64,000 bases of DNA from Typhlomys cinereus. Lineage: Eukaryota; Chordata; Mammalia; Rodentia; Platacanthomyidae. Under the pieces are notes generated by a model. The model worked only from the letters and a program-made list of their open reading frames with translations, made no database searches and had not been told where the DNA came from. Below are positions 48,915-62,398 of the stretch, piece after piece (the stretch's first letter is position 1; every line of letters starts with the position of its first letter). The stretch covers positions 124,001 to 188,000 of the forward strand of contig JALPQD010000143.1 in NCBI GenBank assembly GCA_023101885.1, read 5' to 3'. Made by a program: the position numbers and the translations under genes.

Positions 48915-50390
48915 ATGATGTGTTACAGAGATGACTGCTGTTAAATACTATGAGACTTTGGGTAAGAAGAATCTTTGTGAGTTGAAGTAGAGTAAGTAGG
49001 CTATAGTTCTTGTTAAAAGATAAGATGCTATCTTGGTTTTAGTCTAGTTGCAAAATCACCAGGACAAGGACTATAATCTCTTACACAAAGTAGGAATTTT
49101 GTAAATAGCTATTATCCCAGCAATATAAGGAAATAAAGCTAGAGAAGCTGGTGGGACAAGATTATGGAAGGTTTTGGGCATTACAAAAAGTATGGAAATA
49201 CGTTAAATAAATTAAATTACTGAGAACGAAATGCCATGATAGAAAGTGTCATGATAAGAGGTACAGCAGAGGCACTGGAGGTATAATCCAGCAGTACCAC
49301 AAGCACAAAGCCCAGGATTTTACTCCTAGCACCAAAATAAACAGCAATAATATTTTAAAAATACAGCAGAAAGATAACATTAAAAAGATTAGCCTGAAAA
49401 CTACTGCTGCTCTGATCAAACTTATAGCCTAAAAATGAGGCCTTCACTTTTAGACATTTCATGTATTTGGAGAAAGGAGTTAAATTGATGAAACACAACT
49501 ATTGCTTAAGAAGAACTTTAGGAATATAAAAAAACTCACAAAAATGAATAGGCAATTTTAAGGAAGTTGGGAAGATAGAAGAATAGTTCAGAAACACCTA
49601 ACTTGAATTTTCTGAAAAACCTAGAAGAACTTTTAGAAAGAAAAAGGCAAATCAAAAATGCCATAGTCAGCTTAGAATTTTAAAAAATGACCTATTATGA
49701 TAGATGTAGGAGCAGTGTTATCTTTTTTCTGGGGTACTATATATGTCATGATATCAGTGTTGAAATTCATGGTATGTTCATCACAGTGAAAGTAACTTAA
49801 TTTCTAGAAATGATCTTATGTACTGTTAATGCCTTCTTAGATAACCCATGGTGACTTGTGCTTACAAACAAGATACTCAAGAATTTCTATTTAAATTCCT
49901 CTTAGAATATAAATAACTTCAAATTTTATAACATAAACATGAATTTATATTTGTATTTTCTTAATGATATAATACATCAGCTTTTATTCTTTAATAAGCT
50001 ATACTTAGGAAAATTCCCTTTGCTGACAGTGTTATAACCTTGAAGTTTCTTTTCTCATCTTCTCAAATGTCAAAAGCAGGCTGTTTTCCTGAACAGGAAA
50101 AAGTCAGCTATTTGGTAGCATGTGCTGACAGACTATGCCATAGCCAGGAGTTCACTGTATTTATTTGAAGAAGGCATTTCCATTTTTTATGAGTCTATGG
50201 TTGTTACAAAATGGTATATTAAGTTCTTCTTTATGCTGAAGAACATTCTGAGGATTTCACAGGTGGTCAATGATTTCTTTACAGTGATATTCTCCACATT
50301 CATAAGAAAAAAGAAATATAATCTCTGTACTTATTAATAATTAGGTAGCATTTTATCATTTAAGCATACTAGTTTTAGCATACGACAAAA
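48915..50390. other. Unique AT-rich DNA downstream of PRRG1
   Basis: A short tRNA-SINE-like segment occurs near 49255-49375 (ggaggtataatccagcag..cccaggattttactcctagcacc). No gene recognised. Confidence 0.4.
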
Positions 50391-50416
50391 AATAATCTCA
50401 TGGGCTTAAAAATACC

Positions 50417-50422
50417 TTTATT
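50417..50422 (-). terminator. PRRG1: Candidate PRRG1 polyadenylation signal (AATAAA)
   Basis: The plus strand reads TTTATT, giving AATAAA on the gene strand. It is the most distal such hexamer before the apparent end of the repeat-poor block. Alternative hexamers exist at 50679 and 50819. Confidence 0.35.
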
Positions 50423-51369
50423 TAGCATACCAAAAGAAAATACATAAACATAAGAAAGTCCTATTTAGTATAAACATAAAAAGTTAAATACCGTAATTTC
50501 ATGTAAACCAAACATTTTAAAAGTGAAATGCTATAATAAAATACATGCTACTTACATAGAATCAATAAAGCTACTTCCATAATTACAGAATCAAATCATC
50601 AGTCTTTAAGAAGTTATCATTAGCAATGAAACAAACAAAACATCTCTATCTATATTGGTCAGCAGAAAAAGCAAAAAATTTATTTACTTTAAGCAAATAC
50701 AATTTATTACAACATTTAAAGCAGGGAAGCGAAAAGTGCCAGTTCTAGCATTCCAGATACAACCACTGCATGTGGAAGTTTGTAAATCATTCCATGGAAA
50801 GATCATTGAGCAAATTCTTTTATTTAAATACAAACTGGTTAATTCATTTTAGTTACTGATTAGAAAGGTATTAAGTATATTTTGCAAAAATAAACCTTTG
50901 TTAAAAACGATCAAAGGTGAATGCAATATCAATCAGGTAAGAAAGGCAAAAGCGTAAAAATATATAGTATTCCAGATAAGCCCCTTAATTATAATAAATG
51001 TTAAGAAACTCAGTTTACAAAACCAGATGGGATAGCAAAACCCAAACTGCATTCAAACAAAACAAACAATCTAAGGTAATGTTCCTGGAAGAAAATAGTA
51101 TTTTTCTGATTCTTTCATAGCCAAGGAAAAGCTGCCTCAATGTCACCCTAAAGAGCAGTGTTTTCTTTAATCAACAATCTTTAAAAAGTTGTAGTTATTG
51201 ATAAGTCTAAACATTTGGCTATAATCTCAAGAATCAACATTCATTCTTATATTGGTATTCAGGTACCTCAAAAAGGAAGAATTAAACCCAATATTCTGTA
51301 ATTTAAAAATATTAAAAAGTTGCAAAGTCAGATACTTAGGAACATAATATCCTGCATTTGATGTAATCC

Positions 51370-51800
51370 TGTAGTTCTCAAATTTTGAGTTTGTGAATCT
51401 CCCCCTTCACACTTTTAAAATCCGGGGGGGTGGGAGCTGGATACCGAAGAGCTTCTGCTCATGAAATTTATATCTATTAGTATTTAACTTTCTAGACAAT
51501 TAACTGAAAAATTAAAGTATTGATTTAGCTAGAAATAAAAGATCTATTCTAAGCCAATATAAATAAATAATTTTTTAATGAAAAATAGCTCTATTTTCTA
51601 AAACAGAAAAAAGATGCAAGGGGAGATTGCATTGGTTTCCATTTTCAATGTGTTTGAGAGAATTTAAGTAAAAAGACAAATGATATTTAACATGTGATGA
51701 CAATATTTGACCTCACAGAGCCCCTGAGAAGCTGTCACAGAAATATCCAGGGTGGGGGGAGTCTATGGGTCACACTTTGAAAATTGCTGGTCTTATAAAA
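51370..51800. mobile_element. Ancient hAT-like segment inside the PRRG1 3' UTR
   Basis: The left end reads gtagttctcaaattttgag and the right end cactttgaaaattgctgg, near-inverted termini of the cagtggttctcaa type. Interior words (gagtctatgggtcacac) resemble MER-type hAT-Charlie elements. Confidence 0.5.
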
Positions 51801-53536
51801 AGCCTGATTTAATGACAAAAATTCCCCCATGAAGAAGCTTTAGCTTTCAGTTACCATCTGTAACTCTGCATATACACTGAATCCAACACTCATGACTTTA
51901 GACAAGCAAAAGTCATAATGTACTGTTGATCAAATTCAAAGTGATATCCTTTCTGAGTACATTGTATTTTGTCTATGAAAACTATGAAATCTATTAATTA
52001 CATTGTATAGTTTGTTTAAACATTGGAAACGTTTCTCCACCCTGTCTGTGTTGAGTTGGTAGATATCTATAAAATTGGCACAGCTTTGGTAAAATCCACA
52101 CATTCAGATTAGGAACATATCAGTTATTTACAGAATAGTCCATTCTATATCTAATTATGTAAAATCTCTGATCAATTTGAGGGGAAGAGGGGGGAGAAAT
52201 ATCTACCTGAAGCACAGTGATAATATTAAGATCTCACACTTCAGTGCTTCATACAGTACAAACTGCTGTACACACACCATTTCATTTGACCTTTTATTCA
52301 TTTTGAGTTAGTTTGTTTTGGCAGTTCATTCACAGCCTGCGCCCTTTGCTCCAAAGGAGAAGTAAAACTGCAGTTAGAAAAAAATCCAAATAGAACATAA
52401 ATTGAAATGGCAACAATAACACGGGACTAACTAGATTTAGTGTGCATCAGCCACAGCATTTACTTTGCAATATTCCACCAATTGAACGCAATACAAAAGT
52501 CACAGCTTATAACTTAATGGAAAATTGTGTTCTTATAATCTTGAGATAAAGATTTTAGCCTATACAAAAGTATTAAGAAAATAATTCCCCAAATATTTAC
52601 TTAACTAATCTCTTGAGTTTGTGAAGAGACTGTGGTGGTAAACAGAAAATGAACACAATAAAAGCCTATGAAACAGCAAGAAGAAAATAATCATCTCCCT
52701 GCTCCACTCCACTGAGAAACAGAGTAATCAGGATATACTCCCAATCATTATTACATATATCTACTTTAAAAATTACTTCATTGTCAAGAAACTACCCACC
52801 AAAATATTAATACAGCCAGCATGAGACATTCAATGATGTTAAACAAACTGTTTAAATTGGGGTGATCGGTAGTCAACCCAAAAGAAAAACTCTAGTACCA
52901 AATGGCATAAATGCCAGTAATGACCAATGATTTCCTTGTTATACACTATAATTTATTGTTCACTTTATGCATGTACTCTTTCTTTTTCATTCTGTATTTC
53001 TGAGATGTTTCTATAATTGTGAATGACACCATGCATTTTTCCCTAAGGATGAAGAATAAGAAGGAGGTTAACAAATGACAACTAACCATAATAATTGGAA
53101 AACATGCATGTTGCTGGCTATCTATCATATAAATTATGGGTACGTCTCCCCCTTTTTCAATTTTGTGAATAATGCTATATTTATGGGTGGTTTGGTAAAA
53201 GTTAATTGATTTCAGAATGGTTAGATACACACTGGATGATCCGCATGTGGCTATGTGCACACGCAGACACACACACAAACACACACACACACACACATAC
53301 ATGAAACCCTCTATTGGCAAGTCTTTCCTTCTTCACATATTTCCTTTAAAATAAAAATGAATAATGATTTTATAATAGGAAATAAAACTAAAGAAAAATC
53401 AAACCAGTAAATGTGAAGTGGTATGCTGTAAGAGTCTAATAAAATAGGTCAATGCACATGTATGTAATGGTAAAGTGCTAGAAAGTTCTTTCATTAGTAT
53501 TTTAAAAATGATTAGAGTAAAAAGAAGTTTATAGCT

Positions 53537-54082
<546 letters not shown>

Positions 54083-54736
54083 TCAGCAATTGCAATGATG
54101 TACAAATGACCAAGCTCAGTGGTGGAAATGATATATAGCCTATATTTTTCATATCAATAAATTACAAATACAGATGTTTTTCAGTTTAGGATGGTTTTAT
54201 ATCCAAAGAATCCAATTACAAATACAGAATATCATACAATGATGCGTGTAATAAGTGTAACTACCAAACATCACAGTTTAGAACCCACTATACACTATAG
54301 TCTTAGATAAGTCTCCCTGTGATTGTACCACCAGTATCCACAAAGACTTCATGGTGCTAGCCAAGGAAAAGGTCCAAATTTAAAAATTGAAATATAGTAT
54401 CTACAGGATGCATAATACATTCACACCACTATAAAGTCAAAACATGTATATCTTGGGGCAATAGGGAATAGGTGGAAGTCAGAGAACAATTTTCAGAAGG
54501 CAATTCATTCCTTCCACCAGGTGTATTTCCAGGACACAGCCATGTTTCCATGCAGTTGCCTTCCTTAAATGCTGAGCTATCTTATTGGCCCTAAAGTTAA
54601 ATCACTAGTCAGGGATTTTCTGCATATCATTATATTCGCTCTAGATATTCTGTCCAATACTCAGAACCCAAGGCTTTTTTTTTAGTCTTGAAAATATTTA
54701 CATTTTCAGCTATGTCACTTTGTAGTGAAAATTAAG

Positions 54737-55080
54737 GGGACTTGGTGAGACAGTTCAGTTTATAAAGGGTTTGTTGTGCAAGCATGGGACCTGAGTTCAG
54801 AACTCCAGCACTCACAAAAAAAAATAAAAAAAAAAAAAATAAAAAACAAAAAACAAAACAAAACAAAAAAAATGCAGCAGTGCATGCTTGTAATTCCAAT
54901 AGTGAAGAGACAGAGAAAGAATCATCCCTGGGTATTGTTGGCCAGAAGATATAGTTAACTGTCAAGCTCTAGGTACAGTGAGAGACTCTCCTTCAAAAAT
55001 AAAGAAGATAATTGACATTGTCCACTGTCTTCTACTTATACCTACACCTACCTATGTGTCCATGACATACACACACAATA
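54737..55080 (+). mobile_element. B4-like SINE, sense
   Basis: tRNA-like head (tggtgagacagttcagtt, gggacctgagttcagaactcc), an A-rich insert (54817-54870), then a B1-related second half (gcatgcttgtaattccaat, tgagagactctccttcaaaaat), ending in acatacacacac. This two-part architecture is that of B4. Confidence 0.72.
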
Positions 55081-55599
55081 AAAGACTGAAGGTTTTTCTC
55101 TTTTTCAGATGATAGCAAATACATCTCCCCTACAAACATAAGAGGCTGGCCATGAGACTCAGTGTTAAAGCACTTGCAATATGCATACTAAAATATATAT
55201 ACATATGTGTATGTGAAATGTCACTCTTCATAATGTAAAGCCCTCATATAATCCCATCATGATTGGCAATGTGTGCTAGTTAAGTCTATTGTAGCCTGTC
55301 AATATTCAAGCAACACTTTGTTTGCTAATATATATATAAATTCCACTTTCCAACAGATATTTTTTCCTTTCAATTACACAGATTTTGATGACGTAATAAA
55401 AATATAAATATTCTCTCAGGGCTCAGAGGAAACAGGGATTAAATTTCAATGAAAAGTGACCTAATATTTCATGTCTATAATATTTTGGGGAAAAATATTT
55501 AAAAGATTCAAGGAAAAATCATGTAATTACTGGTTTCAACATATGGACAAATCACTGAACTATATCTTCACGTGGAAGCTTTTATTTTAAAAAAAATCT

Positions 55600-55885
55600 A
55601 TAGGGTTGGAAAGATGGTTCAGGGATTAATACTCTCTCTCCCAAACAGAAGGCCCTGAGTTCAGATCCCAGGTCCCATGTAAAAAAATCCAGGGAGAAAA
55701 GGCAGTGGCCTACACTTCTGGCCCCTGGTGGGCAGTGCCTGGGATATCCAGAGTGAAGCAGAAGGAGGTAGAAGCAATCCAGAATTCCTGAAGTAATCCT
55801 TGGTCCTCTACAGGGACACACAGTGCCCTCTGATATATACATACATACACACACACGCACATAAAATAAATAAAATATTTTTAAG
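55600..55885 (+). mobile_element. Dominant-family SINE, sense
   Basis: Head gggttggaaagatggttcagg, body with aggagaaaaggcagtggcc, tail acatacacacacacgc then aaaataaataaaat. Diverged in the head. Confidence 0.9.
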
Positions 55886-55914
55886 AAAGATCTATGCAAT
55901 GAAATCTTTAAAGC

Positions 55915-56790
55915 CCTAAAAAAGAGATCACAGAAGACATCAGAAAATGAAAAGACCTCCCATGCTTCTGGATCAGCAGAATTAACATTGTGAAAATGAC
56001 CATTCTACCTAAAGAAGTATACAGATTCAATGCAACACCAATCCAAATTCCAACGCAATTCTTCATAGAACTAATCTCAATGGTAAAACAATCTCAAATT
56101 TCATATGGAAGCATAAAACACTAGGATAGCAAAACCAATTCTGAGTAATAAAATCTCAACACCCAAAGAAGACACAGCCTAATGCAATGGATGAACAGTG
56201 AAATAGACAACAGAAACCAACCAGAATGCAGAGAATACCAGCAACCCTGAATCAGGCCAACAAGATCTTTTCCCATCCTGGTGCTCTGGGAATCTTGTGG
56301 GAGAGATGGGCAGTAAGATTTTAAGACTTTAAAAATGGGGAGGTCCCCCACTGGTTGAGACATTCCACTCAAGGCAGGGCTGCTACATCCTGAAACTCAC
56401 TGCAGTAAGATGTATCCTCACCAGACCAGCACTATGGCTGGCATATCAACACCCCTCATAGAATATAGAGGATCCCAGGAAAAATAATTACTGGCAATGG
56501 GAACCTTAGGGTTTACGATTAGACAGGTAAAGGGGAGTGCCTCTATCAGTGGGTCTACCCAAGGAAGGGTCACTTGATCTGCCACAGAGGCCTGGGCCCC
56601 AACTGGAGCAGAAAATGCAAAGGAAAACCTAGGGTCCACAGAAGGAGTCAGACAAGAAGGGGTGGGAGCCATGGGTTAAATTGCTGAAAGAAGGAATAAA
56701 GTGAGAGCCGTTGAGGGGAGAGAGAAGGAACAGAAGGGGATCAAAGATGGCCACTCATTGTGCTTGTAAAACCAGAAAAAAATAAATAAA
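55915..56790 (+). mobile_element. L1: L1 3' part (ORF2 remnant, 3' UTR, tail), sense
   Basis: 55920-56150 follows mammalian L1 ORF2 (agacctcccatgcttctgg, gaccattctacctaaagaag, acagattcaatgcaac). 56170-56790 is the 3' UTR subfamily shared with 27560-28045, ending in an A-rich tail. No intact frame, and internal sequence is missing. Confidence 0.75.
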
Positions 56791-57704
56791 CTTAAATGGT
56801 AAATTAATAAAAAAAAGTTACTAATGCAGAAAAAGACATCACTTGCAATTCCATCACTGTTAACCTTTGGGTATGAATCATTTAAAAATATTCTTTTAGT
56901 AATCATAGTTGTTTTATCCTCTTTGATCATTTAGCCCACAACCTATCTAGGGAAGTTGGCAATTTTACAGTGGAATAGCACTGCTGAGGAGGTTTAGTAG
57001 CATTTACATACACTTTTTTGAACAAGAATCATTGGTAAGAGAACAAAAATCTGTAAGCAATAAGGAGTTAGAAACAAATGCTAACTCCAAAAGTTGTTTT
57101 GTTGTAAGCAAAAGGTCAAAAGACTAGAAAGTTGGAAATTAAATCAATCAGTCTAAAATTTTGTAGATTCCTTAATAACAGAAATCCTCTAGGCAAAATG
57201 ACTACACTTGATTTCTGAGAAAACACCATTTGTAAACTGATACAAACACATCTTGAAAATTGACTCTGGAGGATAGTAAGGTATTTGGAAAATGATATCC
57301 TAGACATGTGAAATCCTGACTCTGAACCACTTGCCATCTAGTATCCACTTTTGGAACACTCTCAGCCTGTTTGCTCACTCGAACCCAGTCAGACAGGAAG
57401 GTGCTAACACACTTTCCTAGTTTGCTTTTGTATGGAGCAATCATGGGTCATTCAGTCTTCCTTGCCTGGATGGATCTTTAACTCCTGGTTTCTGTTCCCC
57501 AGACATGCAGAAGACACAACTTGTGCAGTTGAAGGGTTAAAGATCTGAGGAACTAAGAAACAGATACTCATTATGATTTTGTAATGAGTTCTACAGTGCT
57601 CATAATAGAGTCTTGTGATTTTTGCCATTTCTCATTGGAAGGCCTTTTTAGGAGTCTTTGATAGGACTCAGTTGATGAGTGTAAACATTTCTTTGAGTCC
57701 AAAC

Positions 57705-58110
57705 TTTACTTCTCTGCCTCAGTTTCTCTTCATGTTGCTAATATGTGACCAAACAACTTATGGGAACAAGGGGCTTATTATTCTGTTATACTTCATCAGG
57801 GTGAAGGAGAGTTCATACCAGCATCAGGAGCTGAAGAAACTGGCCACAACATTTCCACAGAAATTGTTGAGAGTAGGGCAAACCTACTTAGTAGTGTGAG
57901 TTTGCAAAAGTGCTGACTAGCTCTCTCCATCTTCTCTACCTGTCCGGGGAATGGTCTTATCCACCTTGGGCTGGGTGCTTCCAGATCAATCAGATAATCT
58001 CCCACAAGCTTGCTTAGAGCTGGCCTTAAATAATAATTCTTCACAGCTGTGCCCAGAGCTCAGTCTTCGAATGTTAAGTTGACATTGAAATGTAATTAAC
58101 ACACTCTGTT
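57705..58110 (-). mobile_element. URR1-like hAT MITE, antisense, diverged
   Basis: On the plus strand it reads as the complement: cttatgggaacaaggggcttatt, caggagctgaagaaactggcc, ctgggctgggtgcttcc, cagctgtgcccagagctc and gttaagttgacat in this order. Confidence 0.72.
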
Positions 58111-58234
58111 TTTTTGGAATTTTGGGCTAAGGTAACTTGGTAGAATGTGGTAGCCATGCTTTGTGGCCTCCAGGGCCTTTTAGCAAGGAGAAAAAAATAT
58201 GCTTAGAATCTACCATTTAAAAAAATACTTGTTA

Positions 58235-58350
58235 AACTACATATGGTGCACACACATGTAATCTCAACACTTAGAAGGTTGAGGCTGGGGAATCAACCAA
58301 AGTTTGTGGTCAGCTTAGGCTACATAGTGAGACTGTGTATCAAAAAGAAT
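58235..58350 (+). mobile_element. B1 SINE, sense
   Basis: It contains atggtgcacacacatgtaatc, cacttagaaggttgaggctgg and taggctacatagtgagactg, the B1 order, ending before aaaaag. Confidence 0.8.
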
Positions 58351-59159
58351 AAAGCCAGAAACTAGACTTGCCTAGCTGTGTAATTTACTAGATTTATGGC
58401 TTTAAAAAAGGATTTTGAAGTCATTTTTTCATGTATAAAGCTGGAAGAAAGCAGAGATTACAAAACGTTGTTAAGCAATACAGACAATAAATCCAAAGTA
58501 TTCTAAATGATTTCCAACACGTAATACACTCTCATACTGGTAATCTAAAAAGTGTGAAAATAGATGGGTCTGAGTTAGAGTAAAATTGCTTGGCCTTGCC
58601 ATCATTTAAAACATATTGGATTACACACAACTAACAGAATAGCCACAGAGGAGTTAAGCAGTAATGTCAACCGCATTGCTTATCAAGAAGCATGCAGGAT
58701 CTAATTTGCCAGGTTTGATGCCTGTGGCAAAAGTATGATGAGATCTACAATAATGTTCTGCAATTCTCTTGGCCTTATCTTTTTATCTGACTTGATATTG
58801 CAGCCTCATGTAACCCTTTTGATACTGATTATCACTATGACAGTGAAATGTTTTCCATTCACCAATTTTTGTTTCTCTGATTAGGGAAATAAAATATTTT
58901 AAAAAAAACCCCAGCTATTTCCATGTATTCTTTAGGCTGGAAGTCAGTTGCATAGTCACTGTAACAGCAACTACCTTTAAAATGGAACATGCTTGCTATG
59001 CCTAATGCAGTCTGATTGTGATTTATTACTGGGGACTAAGCATACTGTCACTGCTCCCAAATCGTTGTCTTACTAGAAAAGGAGTGAACTGCCTCTTTAC
59101 TAACGGTATCTTCTGAATCTGAAATGCCTCCTCGCAGAATACTATTTTGAACATTTGTT

Positions 59160-60668
59160 GCCCAGCTAAAATGGCTAAGAACTTTACATTGCCTCATGAG
59201 CTGATTTAGAATCAACTAGAACTCATGCTCTGGTTGTGTCTATGAAGTTATTTCCAGAGAGGTTTAACTAAGGAGGAAAGGCTCACTCTAAATGTGGGAA
59301 GCACCATCCCATCCCATCGGTTGGATACCAGAATGAATGAAAAGGAAAAAGGAGGAAGTCATTAGGCGCCAGTATTCATCTGCTTCCTGGCTTCACATAC
59401 AATGTGACCAACTTTCTCAGCAACAAGACAGTCATGGATCGGTACCAAGAAGTGGAGCTAGCGCTGTAACCATGCAGTACAGAGATCTTTGAAAAGGATA
59501 TGTGGGAAGATCATGTGGAAGGGTTTGGAGCGTGAATGCTATAAGCAGAATGTACTAAATTATTACAGCACAAGTCTGGAAGACCAAAAAAGCATGGTGG
59601 AGGCCGAGCTCATGAAGTTTCAGAGAGGATCAAGAATGCTGTTGGGAACAGGGAAAAAGGCCATTTGGGTTATAATCTGGTAAACAGTTGGCTGATTTCT
59701 GACGATGTCCTGATAATTTGAGTTAAGGCAGAACTAAAAAACAATGGACTAAGTTGTTTGGCAAAAGAAATTTCAAACTAGAATAACAAACAAGCTAAGA
59801 CATAGTTATTGATCACTTCTCTTAGTCAATTTTCCAGTGAGAGCAAGCAGAAAAATGTGAAACATACACAAACTATAAAGCAAGGAGCAGAGTAGCGCTT
59901 GAGCAAGTTTAAAGGGGCAGACAAGTTAGGTGCAAAGAAAGCAGCTACAGTTGTTAGATATTACTGGTATAAACAGAAACCTCCAGCTTTGCATTGGGAT
60001 GCTAGTGAGGGTACCTTTAGGGAAAGACCTTACCAATCTAGGGCTCCGGTTTGCAAATTAAAATTCTTTTGAAAGGAAACTGCCAGAAATTGCGACTACC
60101 ACTGCAGAGGTCCCTGCTCTAAAATGTCTGCTTAGGGAAGTGTAACTAAGTCACAGAGAAGAGTTTTCACTTGGAATTTTTGACATGGTGACACTGTTAA
60201 TACTGAGAACTTTTGAATTTGGAATGTATGTACCACCTTATGGGAGTCAAAAGTGGAACGTTATGATTCAAAATGATGTGTTTGAGTGACAGTCAATTTG
60301 ACAAAGGGTAAAAATATGATGGTTAATTTCAACGGCTGTTTTTAGAATCAGCTAGGAGACATACCTCTGGTTAAGTCTGTGAGAGTATTTTCAGAGACAT
60401 TTAACTGAGGTGCAAAGACTCACACTGAATGTGGGTGGCACCATTCCATAGGCTGGTTTCCTGGATTGAACAAAAATGAAAAAGAAAAAAAAAAAGGAAT
60501 ACCAGCATTCCTCCCTCTTTGTAACTGTGGTTACAATGTGACTAGCTATCTCATGTTTCTGGTGACATGTCTTTCCCACTATGCTGAATTGTACCCCTAA
60601 ACTGTGAACCAAACTGTGAACTGCAACATTTGTTTCCCAGCTCAAATGGCTAAGAACTTTACATTGCC
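59160..60668 (+). mobile_element. MaLR-like composite element bracketed by two related ends
   Basis: Two copies of the same roughly 250-350 bp block occur at about 59190-59440 and 60290-60640 (aatcagctaggaga / aatcaactagaact, gtgggtggcaccatt / gtgggaagcaccatc). Between them is about 850 bp opening like a MaLR internal region (ggtaccaagaagtggagc) and holding the style of such DNA. Most likely an ERVL/MaLR-type retroelement with two LTR-like ends. The block also has URR1-like sequence, so the family name is uncertain. Confidence 0.5.
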
Positions 60669-61277
60669 TCCCTCTTTGTTTCCCTCCCTCCCTTCCTTTC
60701 TCCGCTTCTTCCCTCTTCCGCTCCCCCGCCCTCCTTCCCCTTATTCAATTCCTTCTTCTTCCTTACTCTTCCTCGCCCTCTTCTTTTCCTTCCTCCCTCC
60801 TTCCCTTACTTCGTTCCTTCCTCCTCCTCCTGCCTTTCCTTCCTTCCCTTCCTTCCTGTCCTTCCTCCTTCTTCCGTCCTTCCTTCTTCCGTCCCCCCCT
60901 CCCTCCTTCCATCCCCCCTTCCTCCCTTCCTTTCCTTCCATTCCTACGTCCTTTCCGTCCTTCCTCCGTTGCTCCTTCCCTCCCTTTCCTCTCCTTCCCC
61001 ACCCCCTCCATCCCCACCCTTCCTCCCTTCCTTTCCTTTTCTTTCCTTCCTCCTTCCTCCTTCCCCTTCCTTCCTACCCCCCGTCCTTCCGTCCTTGCCT
61101 TCTTCCTCCTTCCTTCCTTCCTTCCTTTCCTTCGCCTCCCTTCCTTCCCCTCCCCCCTCCTCCGTCCCCCATCCCTCACCCACTTCCCCCTGCTCCTCCC
61201 TCTCCTTTTTCCTTCCTTCCTTCCTTCCTTCCTTCCTTCCCCCCCCCCCCCCTCCCTCCCTCCCTCCCTCTCTCGCA
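60669..61277. repeat. Polypyrimidine tract of about 600 bp, degenerate (CCTT)n
   Basis: The plus strand is almost entirely C and T, mainly CTTCC/CCTTT words, with rare A and G. It includes purer (TTCC)n and C-runs near 61210-61275. Its codons give Pro/Ser/Phe-rich and Gly/Arg/Glu-rich open frames on both strands, which are not genes. Confidence 0.97.
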
Positions 61278-61289
61278 CCCCTTCCATTT

Positions 61290-62395
61290 CTTGTTTCTTG
61301 TCATGTATTTGATCCCAGAAACAAAACAGTAACTAATAACTCAGCCAATGGGGCTGTGGGGAAGACTGGGGAACCTTTTAAGAGGTGAAGATTTGACCAG
61401 GCCCCTGGTTTTGGGCACACACTCTGTTTCCTTATACTCAATGATGTAAGCAGCCTCCATTATATGCTCCCATCACCATGAATTGAGTAGCTCCATTGTG
61501 TAGGTTCTGCCATGATGGACTGAAATTCTTCAAAATCCTAAGTGAAAATACATTTTTCCTCTTCTAAATTGTATTTGTGGAAGGTTTTGGTCACATTCAT
61601 GGAAAAGCGATTCATAAGGTAAGTAGCCAAGTGTCTGCTATACTTCTAATTACTGGATATTTGATATTAAATCATTGTTATCTTAGATTAAATTCATGCA
61701 TAGTACATCACTTTCCATTCTGTCAGAGTATATTTGTTAGGGATTGAATACATCAGAGACATAAATATAGTTGAAATTGTGAAATTTCAACTTAGATAGA
61801 AATAGAGATTGTTATTAAGTTCCAATATAACAATTATAGAAGATATTTTCTGTTAAGAACAAGATAGAACATATTTTAGACTTTGTAGGACATAAAGTCT
61901 CTGCCTTACCTACTGACTTTATGTTTGGTGCAGGAACACAGTGACATACAATATGCTAACACATGGTCTTGCATCTTTTCTAATGAAATTTTATTTACAA
62001 GAACAGATGGGCTGAATTTGGCTTCTAGGTCATTTTTTCAGTTCATATTTATGATAAAAACAAACTGATTGCCCAATCATTTATAAAACACAATGCTCAA
62101 AATTATTCATGTGTGGAAACTTGTATATATATGTATGAAACATAAATGGAAAGCGGAGGTTTTCAAGTCTTCTTGGATATTTGCCAATTCAATTATCCAT
62201 TGAGTTAGAGCAAATTTTAATTGTTTGGACATAACTGCATAACTTGTTTAAGCTAAAGCATCACTATTAGTTTTCAGCCTTTTAGATTATCCCAAGGTGC
62301 AGCCATGGTTGATGACCAGGCTGCTAAATGTTCCTTCATCACAAACACCAAGGTGCATACTCAGCACCAGGAATTTGTTAAAATGGAAATGTTCA
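61290..62395. other. Unique AT-rich intronic DNA
   Basis: No gene, exon or nameable repeat recognised. Confidence 0.4.
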
Positions 62396-62398
62396 TTT

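Larger units (their letters stand above)
50395..53536 (-). other. PRRG1: Probable PRRG1 3' untranslated region
   Basis: About 3.1 kb follows the stop codon with no young L1 or SINE insertion in its distal two-thirds, unlike the flanking DNA, as expected for an exonic 3' UTR. Minus-strand AATAAA signals occur at 50417-50422, 50679-50684 and 50819-50824; the first is my preferred end. It contains a CA-rich run at 53270-53302 and an old hAT-like segment at 51370-51800. The boundary is inferred; no transcript data were available, and a shorter UTR is possible. Confidence 0.5.

Noticed and set aside
60604..61332. 242-codon open frame, Pro/Ser/Phe-rich, plus overlapping opposite-strand Gly/Arg/Glu frames
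   Set aside because: All lie in the degenerate CCTT tract, where lack of A and G removes stop codons. No motifs, and simple-sequence composition explains the length.
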